Shown here piece by piece: positions 11,540 to 23,700 of a stretch of 64,000 bases of DNA. The number at the start of each line of letters is the position of its first letter. Position 1 is the stretch's first letter. The position numbers and the translations under genes are program-made. The notes beneath the pieces are model-generated. The model saw nothing but the letters and a program-made list of their open reading frames with translations, ran no database searches and had not been told where the DNA came from. This stretch comes from Nomia melanderi (lineage: Eukaryota; Arthropoda; Insecta; Hymenoptera; Halictidae), in assembly GCF_051020985.1 (NCBI RefSeq), contig NC_135006.1, positions 17,687,501 through 17,751,500 on the forward strand, written 5' to 3'.

Positions 11540-11820
11540 ATTATTGGAATCTACTACTACGATTTTTACACGTTGTTTCTAGACTACATTATTGAATAAA
11601 TATGTAGTCTCTAGCTCTACAGAAATAGGAATGTTTATAGTGTTCGCAGGACATGGTAAATCAGATTATTAGAATCTACTACTACGATTTTTAAACGTTC
11701 ATTCTAGACATTATTGAGAAAGTATGTCTCTAGCTCTACAGAAATAGGAATGAATGATGAAATTCTTCTGGATCTTACGCTAAAACGTTTATACCGTTCG
11801 CAGGACACGGCAAATCAGAT
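11540..11820 (+). repeat. Tandem duplication, about 125-bp unit
   Basis: ATCTACTACTACGATTTTT, GTCTCTAGCTCTACAGAAAT and CGTTCGCAGGACA..GTAAATCAGATTA recur in order with a shift of about 125 nt; the second unit carries an insertion before its end. Confidence 0.75.
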
Positions 11821-12379
11821 TAAATAACAAAATTTCCTGATGAAACTCGACGATACACCGGTCGGAATTCCAGTGGATTACCTTTAGGCACGAAGTTTTT
11901 ACATTGCTCGCGGCGGGGAATTCGGTGAACCAGCCCGACCGCGCGATTCATATGCGTGCCACGAATAACGAGCGCACACAGCCGAGTCCCGCGGAATCAG
12001 GGCGAATATATTTAATTCGATTTGCATGCTGCGTGATCGGATATCGGTCCGGGATGATTACGCTGCGCGGGAAATCCCTTGGGACTGCGAAATCCCAACG
12101 CGTCGGCCGCCGTTGGGTTCAACTTCGACCTCTCCTCGCGGAATCACGCGATGTTGGAAGGGGAGTTGCTCGGGAAACGGAGGAAACGAAGGTTTTTCAA
12201 GGTTTAATGAGCATATCGGAATTATTCACTTCTGCAGCGACTTTCGACAGTTGCCAACGAGATTTTCACTCGATAGGTTCGAGGAATTTCCGTTTGTTTA
12301 TTGAATCTAGTAGGTTTCCTGGTTTATTGTTGGAACAGTTGTACGGCGACAGGCGGCCATTTAACCGCGACAATGGCGG

Positions 12380-12595
12380 ATGCAGTGAGCAACTCTTAGC
12401 TATAAAATGGTTTCCTCGAATATTTCTTAAGCAATTTGCTGGAATTAACGATTAATGACAACCGATAACGCAAAATGACGTTCAGTTTCGATTGAATTGG
12501 ATAGAATAACGTTTACTCTTGTTGACATCGTTAACGATTAATCTAGTAAGATATTCCGAAATATCTTGCATCTTATACAAGAGACGAATAAACTC
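12380..12595 (+). repeat. Interspersed repeat copy 1 (see 48136-48340)
   Basis: GCAGTGAGCAA.TCTTAGC, TATAAAATGGTTTCCTCGA, TGGAATTAACGATTAATGAC and GATATTCCGAAAT occur in the same order and spacing at 48136-48340. No coding capacity; the shared frame (SEQ.LAIKWFPR) is short and stops at once. Confidence 0.8.
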
Positions 12596-13580
12596 TGTAA
12601 TCAACTATGATACTTAAAAGGAAATATAGGCGTAACACATGCTTAGGATTTTCCTCTTTTTCCAAATTATTAATGACAAAGTAGCCGTATCGATCAGAGC
12701 TGGGAAATCATAAGAGGTTAATGGAGATGATCGCAACGTCACGGTACCACGGTCGTTCGAGCCGAGCAAACTAAATCGTAATAAGCGACAATAAACTGCA
12801 ATACTTCGAGCCACGTTGTATTTCGTTGAAGTTGGAGAATGTTTGTTCCAGGTTGTGCAAGCACACTGTCAACGTCGAAGCGGAAAGCAAACAGATAAAC
12901 GCTGGAGCGCTCCGGTTGTCGACGGTTAAAATGAAAAACCGGCGTGTTTCGCTGCAATGTTGTTCTAGCAACGAATACCAGCCACCGAGGCGGAACGGAA
13001 AATAATAAAAATCTGTTCACTCCATCGCTGCGGTGAAATCGTCGGGACTGGAACGCGTGCACCGGGCGCACCGGTGCACCCGATGGAAACAAGACGATCG
13101 AGCGGCGGACGTTCAAAAACATCTCCGCTTTCATAGAATACCTATGCGATTTGCATATTCATGGTATCGATCGTTCGGGTAATTGTATAAACGCGTGCAC
13201 GGCCGCTGATTACGGCAGCCCGGACACGTCCCGTGTAACCGCCAGAAAATCGGACGTAACGTTTCGATTACTTTCTGCCAGTTAACGCATTCGCTGCTGG
13301 GAATATTGAGAACGCGCTCTCTTGGCCGCGGAAAATTGATTCCGAAGGCGATTCAAGTCAGAATTGATTGTTCTGTTTACTATAAATAGTTCACTATTGT
13401 CTCTTGAAGTAGTTGTTAGTTAACTTCGATCATTCGCAGAGCTCCGCTCCATTCTGAATTCTTCTGCAGTACTTATTTTCAATGACAAAGCAGGATCTTC
13501 GATCTTTTACGGAGCTGCGCTTCATTGTAAATGCTCCTGAAGTATTGAGCTAGTAGCTCACAGTAAAAATGACTCGGTGC

Positions 13581-13965
13581 TGGAAAGTCATTCTAATTGC
13601 TCGGAGCGCAAAGGGTTAATTACAATTTTTTACTACATTTCGGTTCTGCTTTTGTCAGAGAATAACTGTTATAGAATCGATAGAGAACCGACATAACATT
13701 CGAATTCCGATCCATCGAAGTCGATGTATTTGTGTTTTAATACCTTCAAGAACCGGAACGGTGAAAAAGGTCATTCTAAAAATTGCTCGGAGTGCAAAGG
13801 GTTAATTACAATTTTCTGATTCATTTCGGTTCTGCTTTTGTCAGAGAATAACTGTTACAGAATCGATGGAGAACCGATATAACATTGGAATTCCGATCCA
13901 TCGAAGCCGATGTAATTGCGTTTTAATACCATCAATGTTTTAATACCTTCAAAAACCGAAACCGA
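13581..13965 (+). repeat. 186-bp tandem repeat built on a family A end
   Basis: GCAAAGGGTTAATTACAATT occurs at about 13608 and 13794, and the following 160 bases (TTCGGTTCTGCTTTTGTCAG, AATTCCGATCCATCGAAG) repeat almost unchanged. A third partial unit precedes 13620. Confidence 0.85.
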
Positions 13966-15615
13966 TATCACAACTGTTTCCAACAGCTGCCGTCGATCGA
14001 CGATTTCCGGGACACCGTCGCGCCGATCCCACGTGGATCGTTCACGGTCCACTTCCCTGTAAAGAGAACGGGCGTGCTCACACCGGATCCCCGAATGATT
14101 TTTACAACGTGCCCGTTCTTTTCTCTCGTGCCCGTCTTTGGCAACGCCCGGCCCAAAGAGCTAATTACCGATAAAGAAGCGACGAACCGGCGAAAACGGG
14201 AATCCCACGGTGCTGGTATTTTCAGGGAAAGGGAGAACGCACTCAACAACCGTGAAATTTATGGCTGGCTAAAAGTGTAGCTAATCTTCCCCTTGGAAAC
14301 CTCGACGGAACTCTGCAGTCACGATGACTCTTTTCGGAAGCTTCTTGTAAGAATCAAGAGAAAAACTGAGATTTCGGATTTGTGTATCGTAAGTATATTC
14401 ATTGAGACTTTGATTTGCACTGTAAATTCTAGTACAATCGAAATCTGAATGATTGTTTGCCCATTCGGTGATTTTCCAGAGAAACTTTCAGTAATAATCC
14501 AAGCTTTATTAACGATAATTCATAGATAAACTAAGAAACAGAGGTGTTTTATTTAACCATGTCACGTAGCAATGCAAAATTTAATCTGAGATATTAAATA
14601 TTCAACTTCATAGTTTTGTTGAAAAAATAAATTTGAAGAGTCACGATTGCAGGTCCTAATTGCGTTAAATAAAATTTCATTGAATAAGAAGCTGTTTTAC
14701 AAAACAATATTTATTACAGGACCGGAAGTCGCAGTGAAGGAGAGGATTCTCTCAGCGAGAAGGGTTGAAGGTCGACGCGAATGCAAAAGACACAGAGATT
14801 CGCGGTTAATACGGAAAGGTTTATTCGTAAGTCTATATAAATAATTTGTCCTTAACGAATAAAAGCGAACAGATCTCCGGCCGGGCTCATTAGCCGAAAA
14901 TCCGTCGCAGCGTTTCCCCGTCGTACAAAACTAACGCGGCCGCTCGGTATTCGCTGGCGCTGCGTTTTACGTCCGCGAGAAATATAATTACACATCCTCG
15001 TTTTCCGCGTGATTGTGCTACATTAATTAACGTACCTATAATATGTATGTATACGTAAATATGTAATACGCAGGTTAAATCCTGCAGAGACGACCCAGTT
15101 CTCATGAAAAAGCTATTATCCGATTTCGGTGGATCGGTGCTTTGAGTTCTGTTTAATTGAAAAGCATGCGAATCTTTGGACAAATTTTATACCTAACTTT
15201 GCGAGCAGATATTCCTTTATTCTTACGGACGTATTTAGTACACGGTATTTCGTTTATTGCTCGGCAAACGATTATTACGCGACATTCCTGTGTCGCGCGT
15301 CTCGTTTGTTCAACGCTAGCTTCGCGGGACGCGTCGATCTGACGCTTATTGAATTTTATAAGCACTATTCGGTTAACTCTGTCGGCAAGTACACCAGTAT
15401 TATGTATTATACTTACCTGAATAATCTATTTTTAAACCTCTAACTTTCAAATTCCGATGAACGAACATGAAGTTTCCTAAGAGCAGTAGAGCAGACCATA
15501 CGATAAATGTAAATCTAGTGTTACTGTTGCGTGTTCGATAATTCATTCGTTCATTATCGAAACTGATTTATTACAAACACGATTCACTAAAAATACGAAA
15601 TAATCGAAGACAGAT

Positions 15616-15850
15616 GATTGATAATCTAAATAAGCTCGGGCCATCTCATACGGAATTACCCTGCGTACACTAGCGTTTATATATAAACTCTGCGATATAT
15701 AAATTATTATAAAAATAACTAAACTTTGTTACATGTACATTATCATAAAGATCTAGTTTACTAAATAATCCAAGGAAATAATCGATAATCTAAACGAGAT
15801 CCGACCGTCTCATTCGCAATTACTCTACGTTAGCGTTTATGTAATAGCTT
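15616..15850 (+). repeat. Degenerate direct duplication, about 164 bp apart
   Basis: GATAATCTAAA..GA/GCTC..CC followed by ATCTCATACGGAATTAC and TAGCGTTTAT recur at about 15620 and 15784, with divergence near 20%. Confidence 0.55.
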
Positions 15851-16292
15851 CGATATTCTTCGTTCACTTTTTCTCACCCTATATGTATATACGTGTCTCT
15901 CGTCTATGAAATCTGTAGGTTTCGTTGTCAAAGTGCAATCGATTAACCGACCGGTAAAAAAAAGGCTGGCCGATCGTTTCGCTCGGACCCGCCCCGTCGA
16001 GATGCAATTTCATGGAAATTCTTTGATCGCCTGTGATCCACGCTCTGGAGCAACGTCGACGGCAAAGTCTGAAAATGTTGCCGCGCGAATCACGCTCGAA
16101 CATCGATCAACGACGCGGGGTTATCTGATACAATTAATTACAGCGCGAACGGTTCGTCAACGACGCGCGCCGTTTATGTTATTAAAATATCGACGAACTT
16201 CAGCGGAACACCTGCGTTTCGCTTATCCGTGTCGAGGGTTATCGATCATTCTAAATGGATACCTGCAACAGAACGGTGATCGTTTTATTTCC

Positions 16293-16497
16293 TTAACACT
16301 AAAACTACCGAGTATTTAAATTCTCGAAATATTTCTGTAGAAACTCCTAGCATCCATCGAGGCTTTAATTGATCTACGATTCAGTTTGCGTATCAAAGTT
16401 TTCAAAAGTTTCTTAGGGAAGTATGTTATCTTTTTAATAATCGCAAAACGAAGAAATTAATGGGTCACTTTGACTCGTATAGTAGTTTTAGTGTTAA
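16293..16497. mobile_element. TTAA-bounded MITE, family C (diverged)
   Basis: The left end is TTAACACTAAAACTACCGAG and the right end is TAGTAGTTTTAGTGTTAA. The interior has GGGTCACTTTGACTCGTATA before the right end, the diverged form of the CCAGTCA..TGACTGG hairpin in other copies. Confidence 0.7.
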
Positions 16498-16510
16498 CAA
16501 CATTATGATT

Positions 16511-16668
16511 TCAACCCTTTGAGGACGAATCTGGCCATTCTAATGGGGTCGAACCTTTGTGTTTCGGGTACAAAGGAGCAAAGGAGTAACTGGATTATTC
16601 GAATAACGGAATAACCTTCCACTGAAATGTTTAAACAGTTCGAAGAATCCTCGTCCGCAAAGGGTTAA
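16511..16668. mobile_element. TTAA-type MITE, family A variant
   Basis: The left end is TCAACCCTTTGAGGACGAAT and the right end is ATCCTCGTCCGCAAAGGG then TTAA. Inverted ends match over about 18 nt. The same end type closes the element at 63698-63978. Confidence 0.65.
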
Positions 16669-17359
16669 CATTTATACGTCTTCTGCGAAATATTACCAGA
16701 ATGAACATTTCGAGGTTTAATCCTTCAACTGCGAATCTATTTGTAACTGAGGAGGGGTTGACTTTTCACAGAATTATTCTATAAATGTGCAAGTGTCTGT
16801 ATAATTATAAAGATTCTTTCGATTCGCAGAGAAAGAAGAGGAACTATACAGAAAAACAAAGTAATTTAAGTCCCGATGCGACGGACCAGTCTGCCTCCAT
16901 CCTTACCGATCCATTCGACTGCTCTAGAAACTATCCAGCGAATCGTTTCTAACTGTCCATGCAGCACAAACATCCGTTCCTCGGTAAGACTAAAATCTGC
17001 AGTTCACTCGCCCCTAGACATCAGTTCTGTTCCACATTCTCACACAGGTGCTGAACGTCGCTGTCTAGAATCTCCTCGTCGTGCATCGTGCAAAAGTTGT
17101 TCGAGTCGTGTAAGAAGTCTGGGCTGACCGGAAAGTGTCCTCTCTCCAACAACAACCTGTGCAACCTGCTACAGTCAACAACGCAGTGTCGCAGTCTAGC
17201 TCATCGCCGCAGAAGTTGGCAGTTTGGACGAATAAAAGCAACTTCCCAGGTCAGCCCACTGGATGAGTTATGAAAGTGTCTCCTCGATTTCCAGTTTCCA
17301 CTCGGCGTCGCGACGCCTAGCCTCTAGAGACGCGTGGTCTCTAGACCCTTCAGCCGGCA

Positions 17360-17768
17360 TCATACGTAGGTGCTCTGCACGTCCGTCTGCTGCGTGGCGG
17401 GCTGCCACTTCTTCATGATCCTGGGCTTGAACAGCTGGCCGAAGGTCGTGCGGAACTGCCTGGACATGGAGCAGTAGAGGATGAAGTTGATGGCGCCGTT
17501 CAGCAGCGCCAGGATGTCCATCAGCTCGCCGAAGTTGTGATAGCAGGTGCGGAAGAAGCAGTCGCCCAGGACGCCGGACAGGAGGCTCAGGACGCCCGGG
17601 GGGATCTCCGTGACCAGGAACAGGAGCAACACGGCTACCAGCATGTTGGTGGTCCTGTCCGCTCGGCGGTCCGACTTGCTGGGCTTCCGCGAGATCTGCC
17701 CGTTGCCCATGGCTAAGCTGCCCTTGCACTGGTTGTAGCTCTTCAACACCTGCTTCCTGCCCTTCGCT
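17360..17768 (-). CDS. MsR: MsR-like receptor exon 4 (ICL3, TM6, TM7, C-tail)
   Basis: The acceptor is ttctgttgcag ending at 17769. The first base completes Arg296 with the AG of exon 3, giving ALYR-AKGRKQVLKSY. It encodes the basic third intracellular loop, TM6, an ECL3 with two cysteines (DCFFRTC), TM7 and a 34-residue tail ending STYV and TGA at 17362-17360. The last three residues T-Y-V fit a class I PDZ ligand. Confidence 0.92.
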
Positions 17769-20700
17769 CTGCAACAGAATCGATGGCGATGTACTCACAA
17801 TTGCAATATCGTAGCTGTGAACTCCAAGTAACTGATAGTTTAACACTAGAACTACCGAGACACTAGTCAGCACTAGAACTACGCATTTGATACGACTGAA
17901 ATGTAATCGCTATGAATATTGTAGTAGAATTATAGTAATTCGATTTGCTTGGGGGTCACCCCATGGCATTCAACGTGTTAAGATCGCAAATGGAGAAAAC
18001 ATTATCTCTTTCAAACGAGCATCCTCGGAGTCTAAGTGTTAGCAGATGGACGCGTCAAGATGGCGGAACGGCGATGAAGGATCTCGGTTTAACGACGTGA
18101 CCCGGATACCTCGGTCCTCGGGTTATATTCCCCATCGACGGGCTACTGTTTCCAGATTACCTGTAAAGAGCTTTTATCAGCCAGCAGCTGATAACCGTGA
18201 GAATGACGCAGGGCAGGAGCTTCATGACCACCCCGAGCACCCAGAAGTTCAGCTGGTACAGGAAGTCCTTGTGCTGCGTGTAGTCCGTGTCGACGATGTA
18301 CGCGATCTCCACGGTCCCGTTCTCGTTCAGCGTCTTCTTCCTTATCTGACGGTCAGAAGGTTCGTACGTTTCGAAAGGAAAAGAACAAAGAAGCTTCAAA
18401 CTTTCGCGGAGCAACTTCTCCGCGGTGCTTGCTCGAAGAATTACGTGTCGTAGGGTCAACTTACGCCGAACACGAAGTAGCTAGGGGCGCAGACGACGAA
18501 CGAGGCCAGGAAGCTGCTCCAGAGCGCCAGCTTGCAGCGTGTCGGCGTGCAGCACGAGTTGTTCTGCGGGAATCTGCGTTAACAAAACGGCCCTTTCAAC
18601 GTTCCTCCCCTCGTCGACGGAGCGATAGGGCGAACGACGAACTGTCCGTTGCAGGGAACCTGGCACTTTCGTCCGATTGGTCAGAGTCGAAGGCGCACGC
18701 CTCGCTCGTGCGAATTTTAGATTCTGGCGCGCGATTCGTCGAGACGTTTCCTAACTCGCAATTGGAGTTTTTGTAGCGACCGTCTCCCTATGACGTCACG
18801 AGTGCCAAGTTCGCTGCAACTAACTCATCGCGATCAACCGTTGAGACATGTTCTTTGTCTTCGATTCTGAATAGATTTCGAAGTGAATGACCGTCTGTCG
18901 GCGGACAGATGAAATTTTTAATCGACTTTCGAAAATTGTTCGCTTGATTGCGTTTCAATGGGTGATCATAAAACCATGGCGCTCCGCCTCGGGGAGCTTC
19001 CCGGTGCTGCCCATTCATTTCCGCGTATCGAATGCGAGAAACAAAAGTACGCGTTCCGGTGTCCGAGAGTCAAATGAAAATGGACAGCGCTGTCGCTGAA
19101 AGGGAATTTATCCGAGATTGATGGCTGCCGGATGGCCATTGACGACCTGCGCTTCCGACGCGCAACGGGGAATTGCTTCGAAACGTTTCTGTGCGATAGG
19201 GAGACGGCTGTCGAGTGGAAATAATAATCAGTGTAACCGGGCGACGGTGTAAGAAGAACCGTGAAATAGTTAATCGTTATTTCTAACATCATTCGTCTTT
19301 GCTGGAGCTTCTTTGTTCGGAATTCTTGCAGAAATTATTTATTTTTTAGGTGATTTTGGATATTTGTCGCTTTCAAGACATCGATAATTACGAGACAAGA
19401 AAATTGGAACCAGTCATTGTGACTGGTACGATAGTTCTAGTGTCAATACCGTTTGGTTTTGATAGATCAAGCCAAAGATAGACCCAAGGTCCTTGTGGCA
19501 TTCGATCGCAAGCCGCGTTCTTTGACGCCGTCAGACAGCGAATCAACGAGGATGTTCATGCCTCAGCATCCCCGTTGAACGATTCATCCACGGGAAGCAC
19601 TCCCGACGCGAGGTCACTTCGGTAAACATTCCAATTTGCATTCGACCCGTGTCGCGTCCCGCGATCTCGAGTGTCGTTCGACGAGTGACATTAACGACTC
19701 GCCCGTTTCGCGTGTTTTTCGCTCGTTTCGTCGATCCGGGAACCTAGTTTCGTGATTTTTCGACATTAGGGACATGCCTGTTGCTTGATTTTACCGGTAA
19801 TTCGCGATTGGCGACGCTTCGCTGTGGATATTGACGTATTTTCGAAGGAAAACACGAATTTGTCTTTCATTTCATGTGTATCGGCGATGTCAACGCATTC
19901 TGAGCCAAATTTTTTATTCCCAATCACCTGTATCATCCGTTTTAAATATTCTAAAGTCACTTAGGATTCGCGCGAAACAAAAATCGGTATATTGAACACT
20001 GAACTTAAAAAATGACTTTAAAATCATGATTCACGTTCAGAGATGGCAATCCGGAATATCTCATCGTCTGTTCGTACTGAAATACGTGAATCGGGAATAT
20101 AAATATTTATTAAGTAACAATTGATCGAATTATTCGACGACTAACATTCCAGGCAAGTTGCAACAAAAGCTTCCTTTTATTGAAACAATTCTGTTCCACT
20201 GAGCCGCGTGTCATCAACATTCGGCGAACCGAGTTCAAACGACTCGGGCGGAAACGGTCAGAATATCCGGCGAACGTGCGCCCATCGAGCCGTGGAACGA
20301 GTTCTACATGCTTCCAAGAAATTCCCCGTTAGTCTCGCGATTCCTTCTTCCTTCTATTTTCGTGCGGTGAACCGTGTTTTTCCTTCGTTAGCCCCCCTCG
20401 CCCTTCGTGCGCGCGATATGACGCTCCTTTGTCGTACTACGGCGTACGCTCGGTTGGACGCGATTCAACGGAGAATTTCGATCTGGAGGAAGCAAAAGGG
20501 AACAAAAACACGTGACTCGTCGAGCTCTTATCGCGACAGGTTTCCCTGCTGCCGATAAATTAGTCGTTATCGCTTCCCCTTGGCCCGCGGACACGTGGTC
20601 CGCCATTTTTCTTGCGAACCTGTGTAACACGTGAATTATGGACGGTGTATCGCTAGAATCTGAAAGGATTGTTTTAATAGAAGAGCAATGTAATCAATAA

Positions 20701-23700
20701 TTGTTGACTCATCAGAAGGTACAATATTGTCCATAGAAGATAATGTAATAAATATTGCCCTACGAAGAGAATACTCAGAAGTTTCAACTCTCAAACACAA
20801 ACATCTTAGCCCATGTTCTCATAGACGTTCTCTTGCAAGCATAAATATTCTCTCTAATTATTCTGTAATTCATCTTTAAGCTAATCAAGGTTTAGCCTTG
20901 GGTACGAGTGTCGACATTTCGAGATCAAATGTCCATATTTGGAAGAGTGACTCGCAAACAAACGATTCAATTACTCAGCAAGAGATCAGCGTACAATTTC
21001 TTCTTTTCGTTATTTAAGCAATCGATTCATCTGCTGAAGGTTTCCTATATTTCAAAGAATCCGTGAACAGGGTTAGTTTATCTCTCCGCAAGCACAGCTT
21101 CCCGGCAGCTTCGAAGTTCCAATGATACCACGTGCAGCTGCAACGCGATAGTGTGTTCTTACCGTATCCAGCAATTTTCGGTTTAGTATTCGGATCCAGT
21201 TGATCCTCCCGTTTAAACTGGACGCGCCGCGCCTATGGCAGCGGTTCAGCGAACATTATACGACTGTTCCCCGAAAGTCTGCACTATTAAGTTTCGTTCG
21301 GCGATGAACGATCGACGCGTGACGAGCGTCCGCAATCGGATTCATCTGTGCCTGATCAAAGCGCTCGCCATTCCGCCGGCCCGCTCCGACGGCCATTTTG
21401 TACCAAATTGACCGATGACCAGTTCGGAGCGGGCGCAGCCCGTTATAACATTTTGTATCCACAAATTGTTTAACCCACTCCGGAGCGGAGTTGATTTTAA
21501 TCGATCGATTGCCACGGCTGTTTGCGAACATCTAGATTGGCGGAGTTAGTTCTATCAATGAGATATTAATAGATAATAATGGAGAGTAATAGACCGTAAT
21601 AGACAATAATGGACAGCAATACTGCTAATAATGCATAATGATACTTAATAATACCCACGCAACTGGATAGTAATAGAAATATTAACGATGGATAACAATG
21701 CTAATAACAGTATAATAATTCAGTCGACGCTCCCAGTATTCGGAAAGTACGAAGCAGGCGAACAATCCTCTTCCGTTTCCCGCTCTGTGGGAATTCGACC
21801 GAGATGAAAATGTTTTTCGTTTCGCGAGCAACGTTATTCTTCTCATTCGCTAATTCCGAACCATCTCGGGCGACGAGCTCTCTCTCTGATTACCATGGAA
21901 ATCTCTTTCGTAACATCGTTCCCATTATTCTCTCTCCGGTTACACCGACACTAACGGTATTCCTTAATTCACTTTGACTACAAAGGGACCCTCGCGCAGC
22001 GAAAAGTGATGTTTCCATCGGAAACTTGGGTTATACACAGCCCGCCATTAATTCGATCGTCTTTCTGTATTATATTTTAGCCGGTTGTTTGCTGAGTATC
22101 GTTTCACTTCGCCTGTATCGTCGTTTACGAGCGAACAACTTGAAGGTAACAATGGTACCGAGTTGTTGTTAATTCTTGCTATTATTAATGATACGGTAAT
22201 AATAATATAAATAATAGATCGTTATTGTTTCCGCCTCGTCGGCTAAGAAATGGACTTCGGTTTACAATCAATCGCGCATTCATCATTCTTCTCGTAACAA
22301 CGTGGAAACTCGCGTTCGACGAATACTCTGTACTTCACTAATAAGTGAGCAAACAACTTAATAAACTGCTAATTGCAATACGAAGCGAACAAACAGATTT
22401 GCATCGAAGTGGATTCCGTATTCGCTCGTTAATTATTCGAAATAATGAATGTTGTTTGCACACGACTGCAAGCGACTCTCCCCGCTATGGGAACAGTAAT
22501 TACTGATTACTAATAACAATAATGTACCCGTGTTTACGACGATGTTGAAACTATAACGCTATAATTGAACGTTCGATGAAACAGGCGAGTCGGCACTCGT
22601 CGAGTAATAAACATCTCATCCTGATGAATTTCGACGCGTTGCTACAAGTTAATCGGCTTATTTACGTCTTTCGATTCCGATCGACAGTCAAGAGAGACAA
22701 TAACGTAACTGTTCATTACCATGCAATTAACACCAGGAAAACACATGCGATTAACGACAGAGCCGTACCAGTCAGGACGACTGATTAGTTTCCTTACTTC
22801 GCAGTTGTCGATATCTCGATAGTATTAAACATTCCAAATAATTTTTAACATAACTAGTATCATTTGAGTGCAATGATGAAAATGAAAAAAAAATGCTAGG
22901 TAGTTTCCAGAGTTAGTTGAAGAGTTCTCGTAGAATACTCAATTTCCCTTTTCGTAAGTAATCCTCGCTGAAAACAGTCGCTTGTGATGCTGACATCAAA
23001 AGATGACATCATTCTTACTATATAACGAATCACTATACAAATTCAAGATGCCAACGGCGTACGTAAGAAAATCACAAAGAAGAAGTAGCATAACTACACT
23101 TCAATCTACGTATTTTCCTCTGTCGCGTGCAATCTGTCTTCTTCCCATGAATGCATACAAATCAGTCTATCGTATAGTTTCATTGATAACACACATACCC
23201 CCATACAGCTGACACACAAAGTTCACGGTAATTTCCTTATCCCCGTCGAAAATCTGCATTTTTAATTCTCTCTCCAAAAATACTCTGTAATTATTTCCGA
23301 AAGGCGACCGCGATTCCATTGTGCGCCAGGATTCGTTCGACAGTGGCCGCTAACTTTGGACAGCGCGATTTAATGGGAAGTTCGTGGGTCAGCGCTGCGA
23401 TAAAATGTCCCGCGCAACAACGCGGCAACTGCTCCGACAGCTGTCCGCGTATAAATGGCCGTCCCCGGCGAACGCCGGCCGCACAACTTTCGAACGTGTC
23501 CCGGCGAACGCGCGGCACCGCGTCACGTGCCGTCGCTCGTCAAACGAATTTCCCGCGGAATGAAAAACAATATTTCAGCCGCGTAGGTGCGATTGACAAT
23601 TCGGAATTTCGACTTCGCGACACGCGCTGTCGCCGGTTCGCAAGGCGGTTCCGTTCTCTGCGTGTCCGCTGCTAGACTCGCACGCTTTTCATCGCGATTT

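Larger units (their letters stand above)
8890..17359. other. Intergenic region between BBS4 and the MsR-like gene
   Basis: No gene supported. It holds nested A/B MITEs (10435-10814), a tandem duplication (11540-11820), an interspersed repeat (12380-12595), a 186-bp tandem repeat (13581-13965), a 164-bp duplication (15616-15850), a family C element (16293-16497) and a family A element (16511-16668). The two genes converge here, so both 3' UTRs fall in it. Long open frames at 9602-10123, 11904-12455 and 15906-16319 look non-coding. Confidence 0.6.

Noticed and set aside
11904..12455. 183-codon plus-strand frame
   Set aside because: Its 3' end is the interspersed repeat also at 48136; arginine-rich low-confidence composition, no homologous family seen.
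16876..17273. Two overlapping plus-strand frames just past the receptor stop
   Set aside because: They overlap the likely 3' UTR of the receptor on the opposite strand and show no conserved motif.
17268..17873. 201-codon minus-strand frame over receptor exon 4
   Set aside because: Frame-shifted shadow of the GPCR exon; it runs through the splice site and loses the TM6-TM7 signature.
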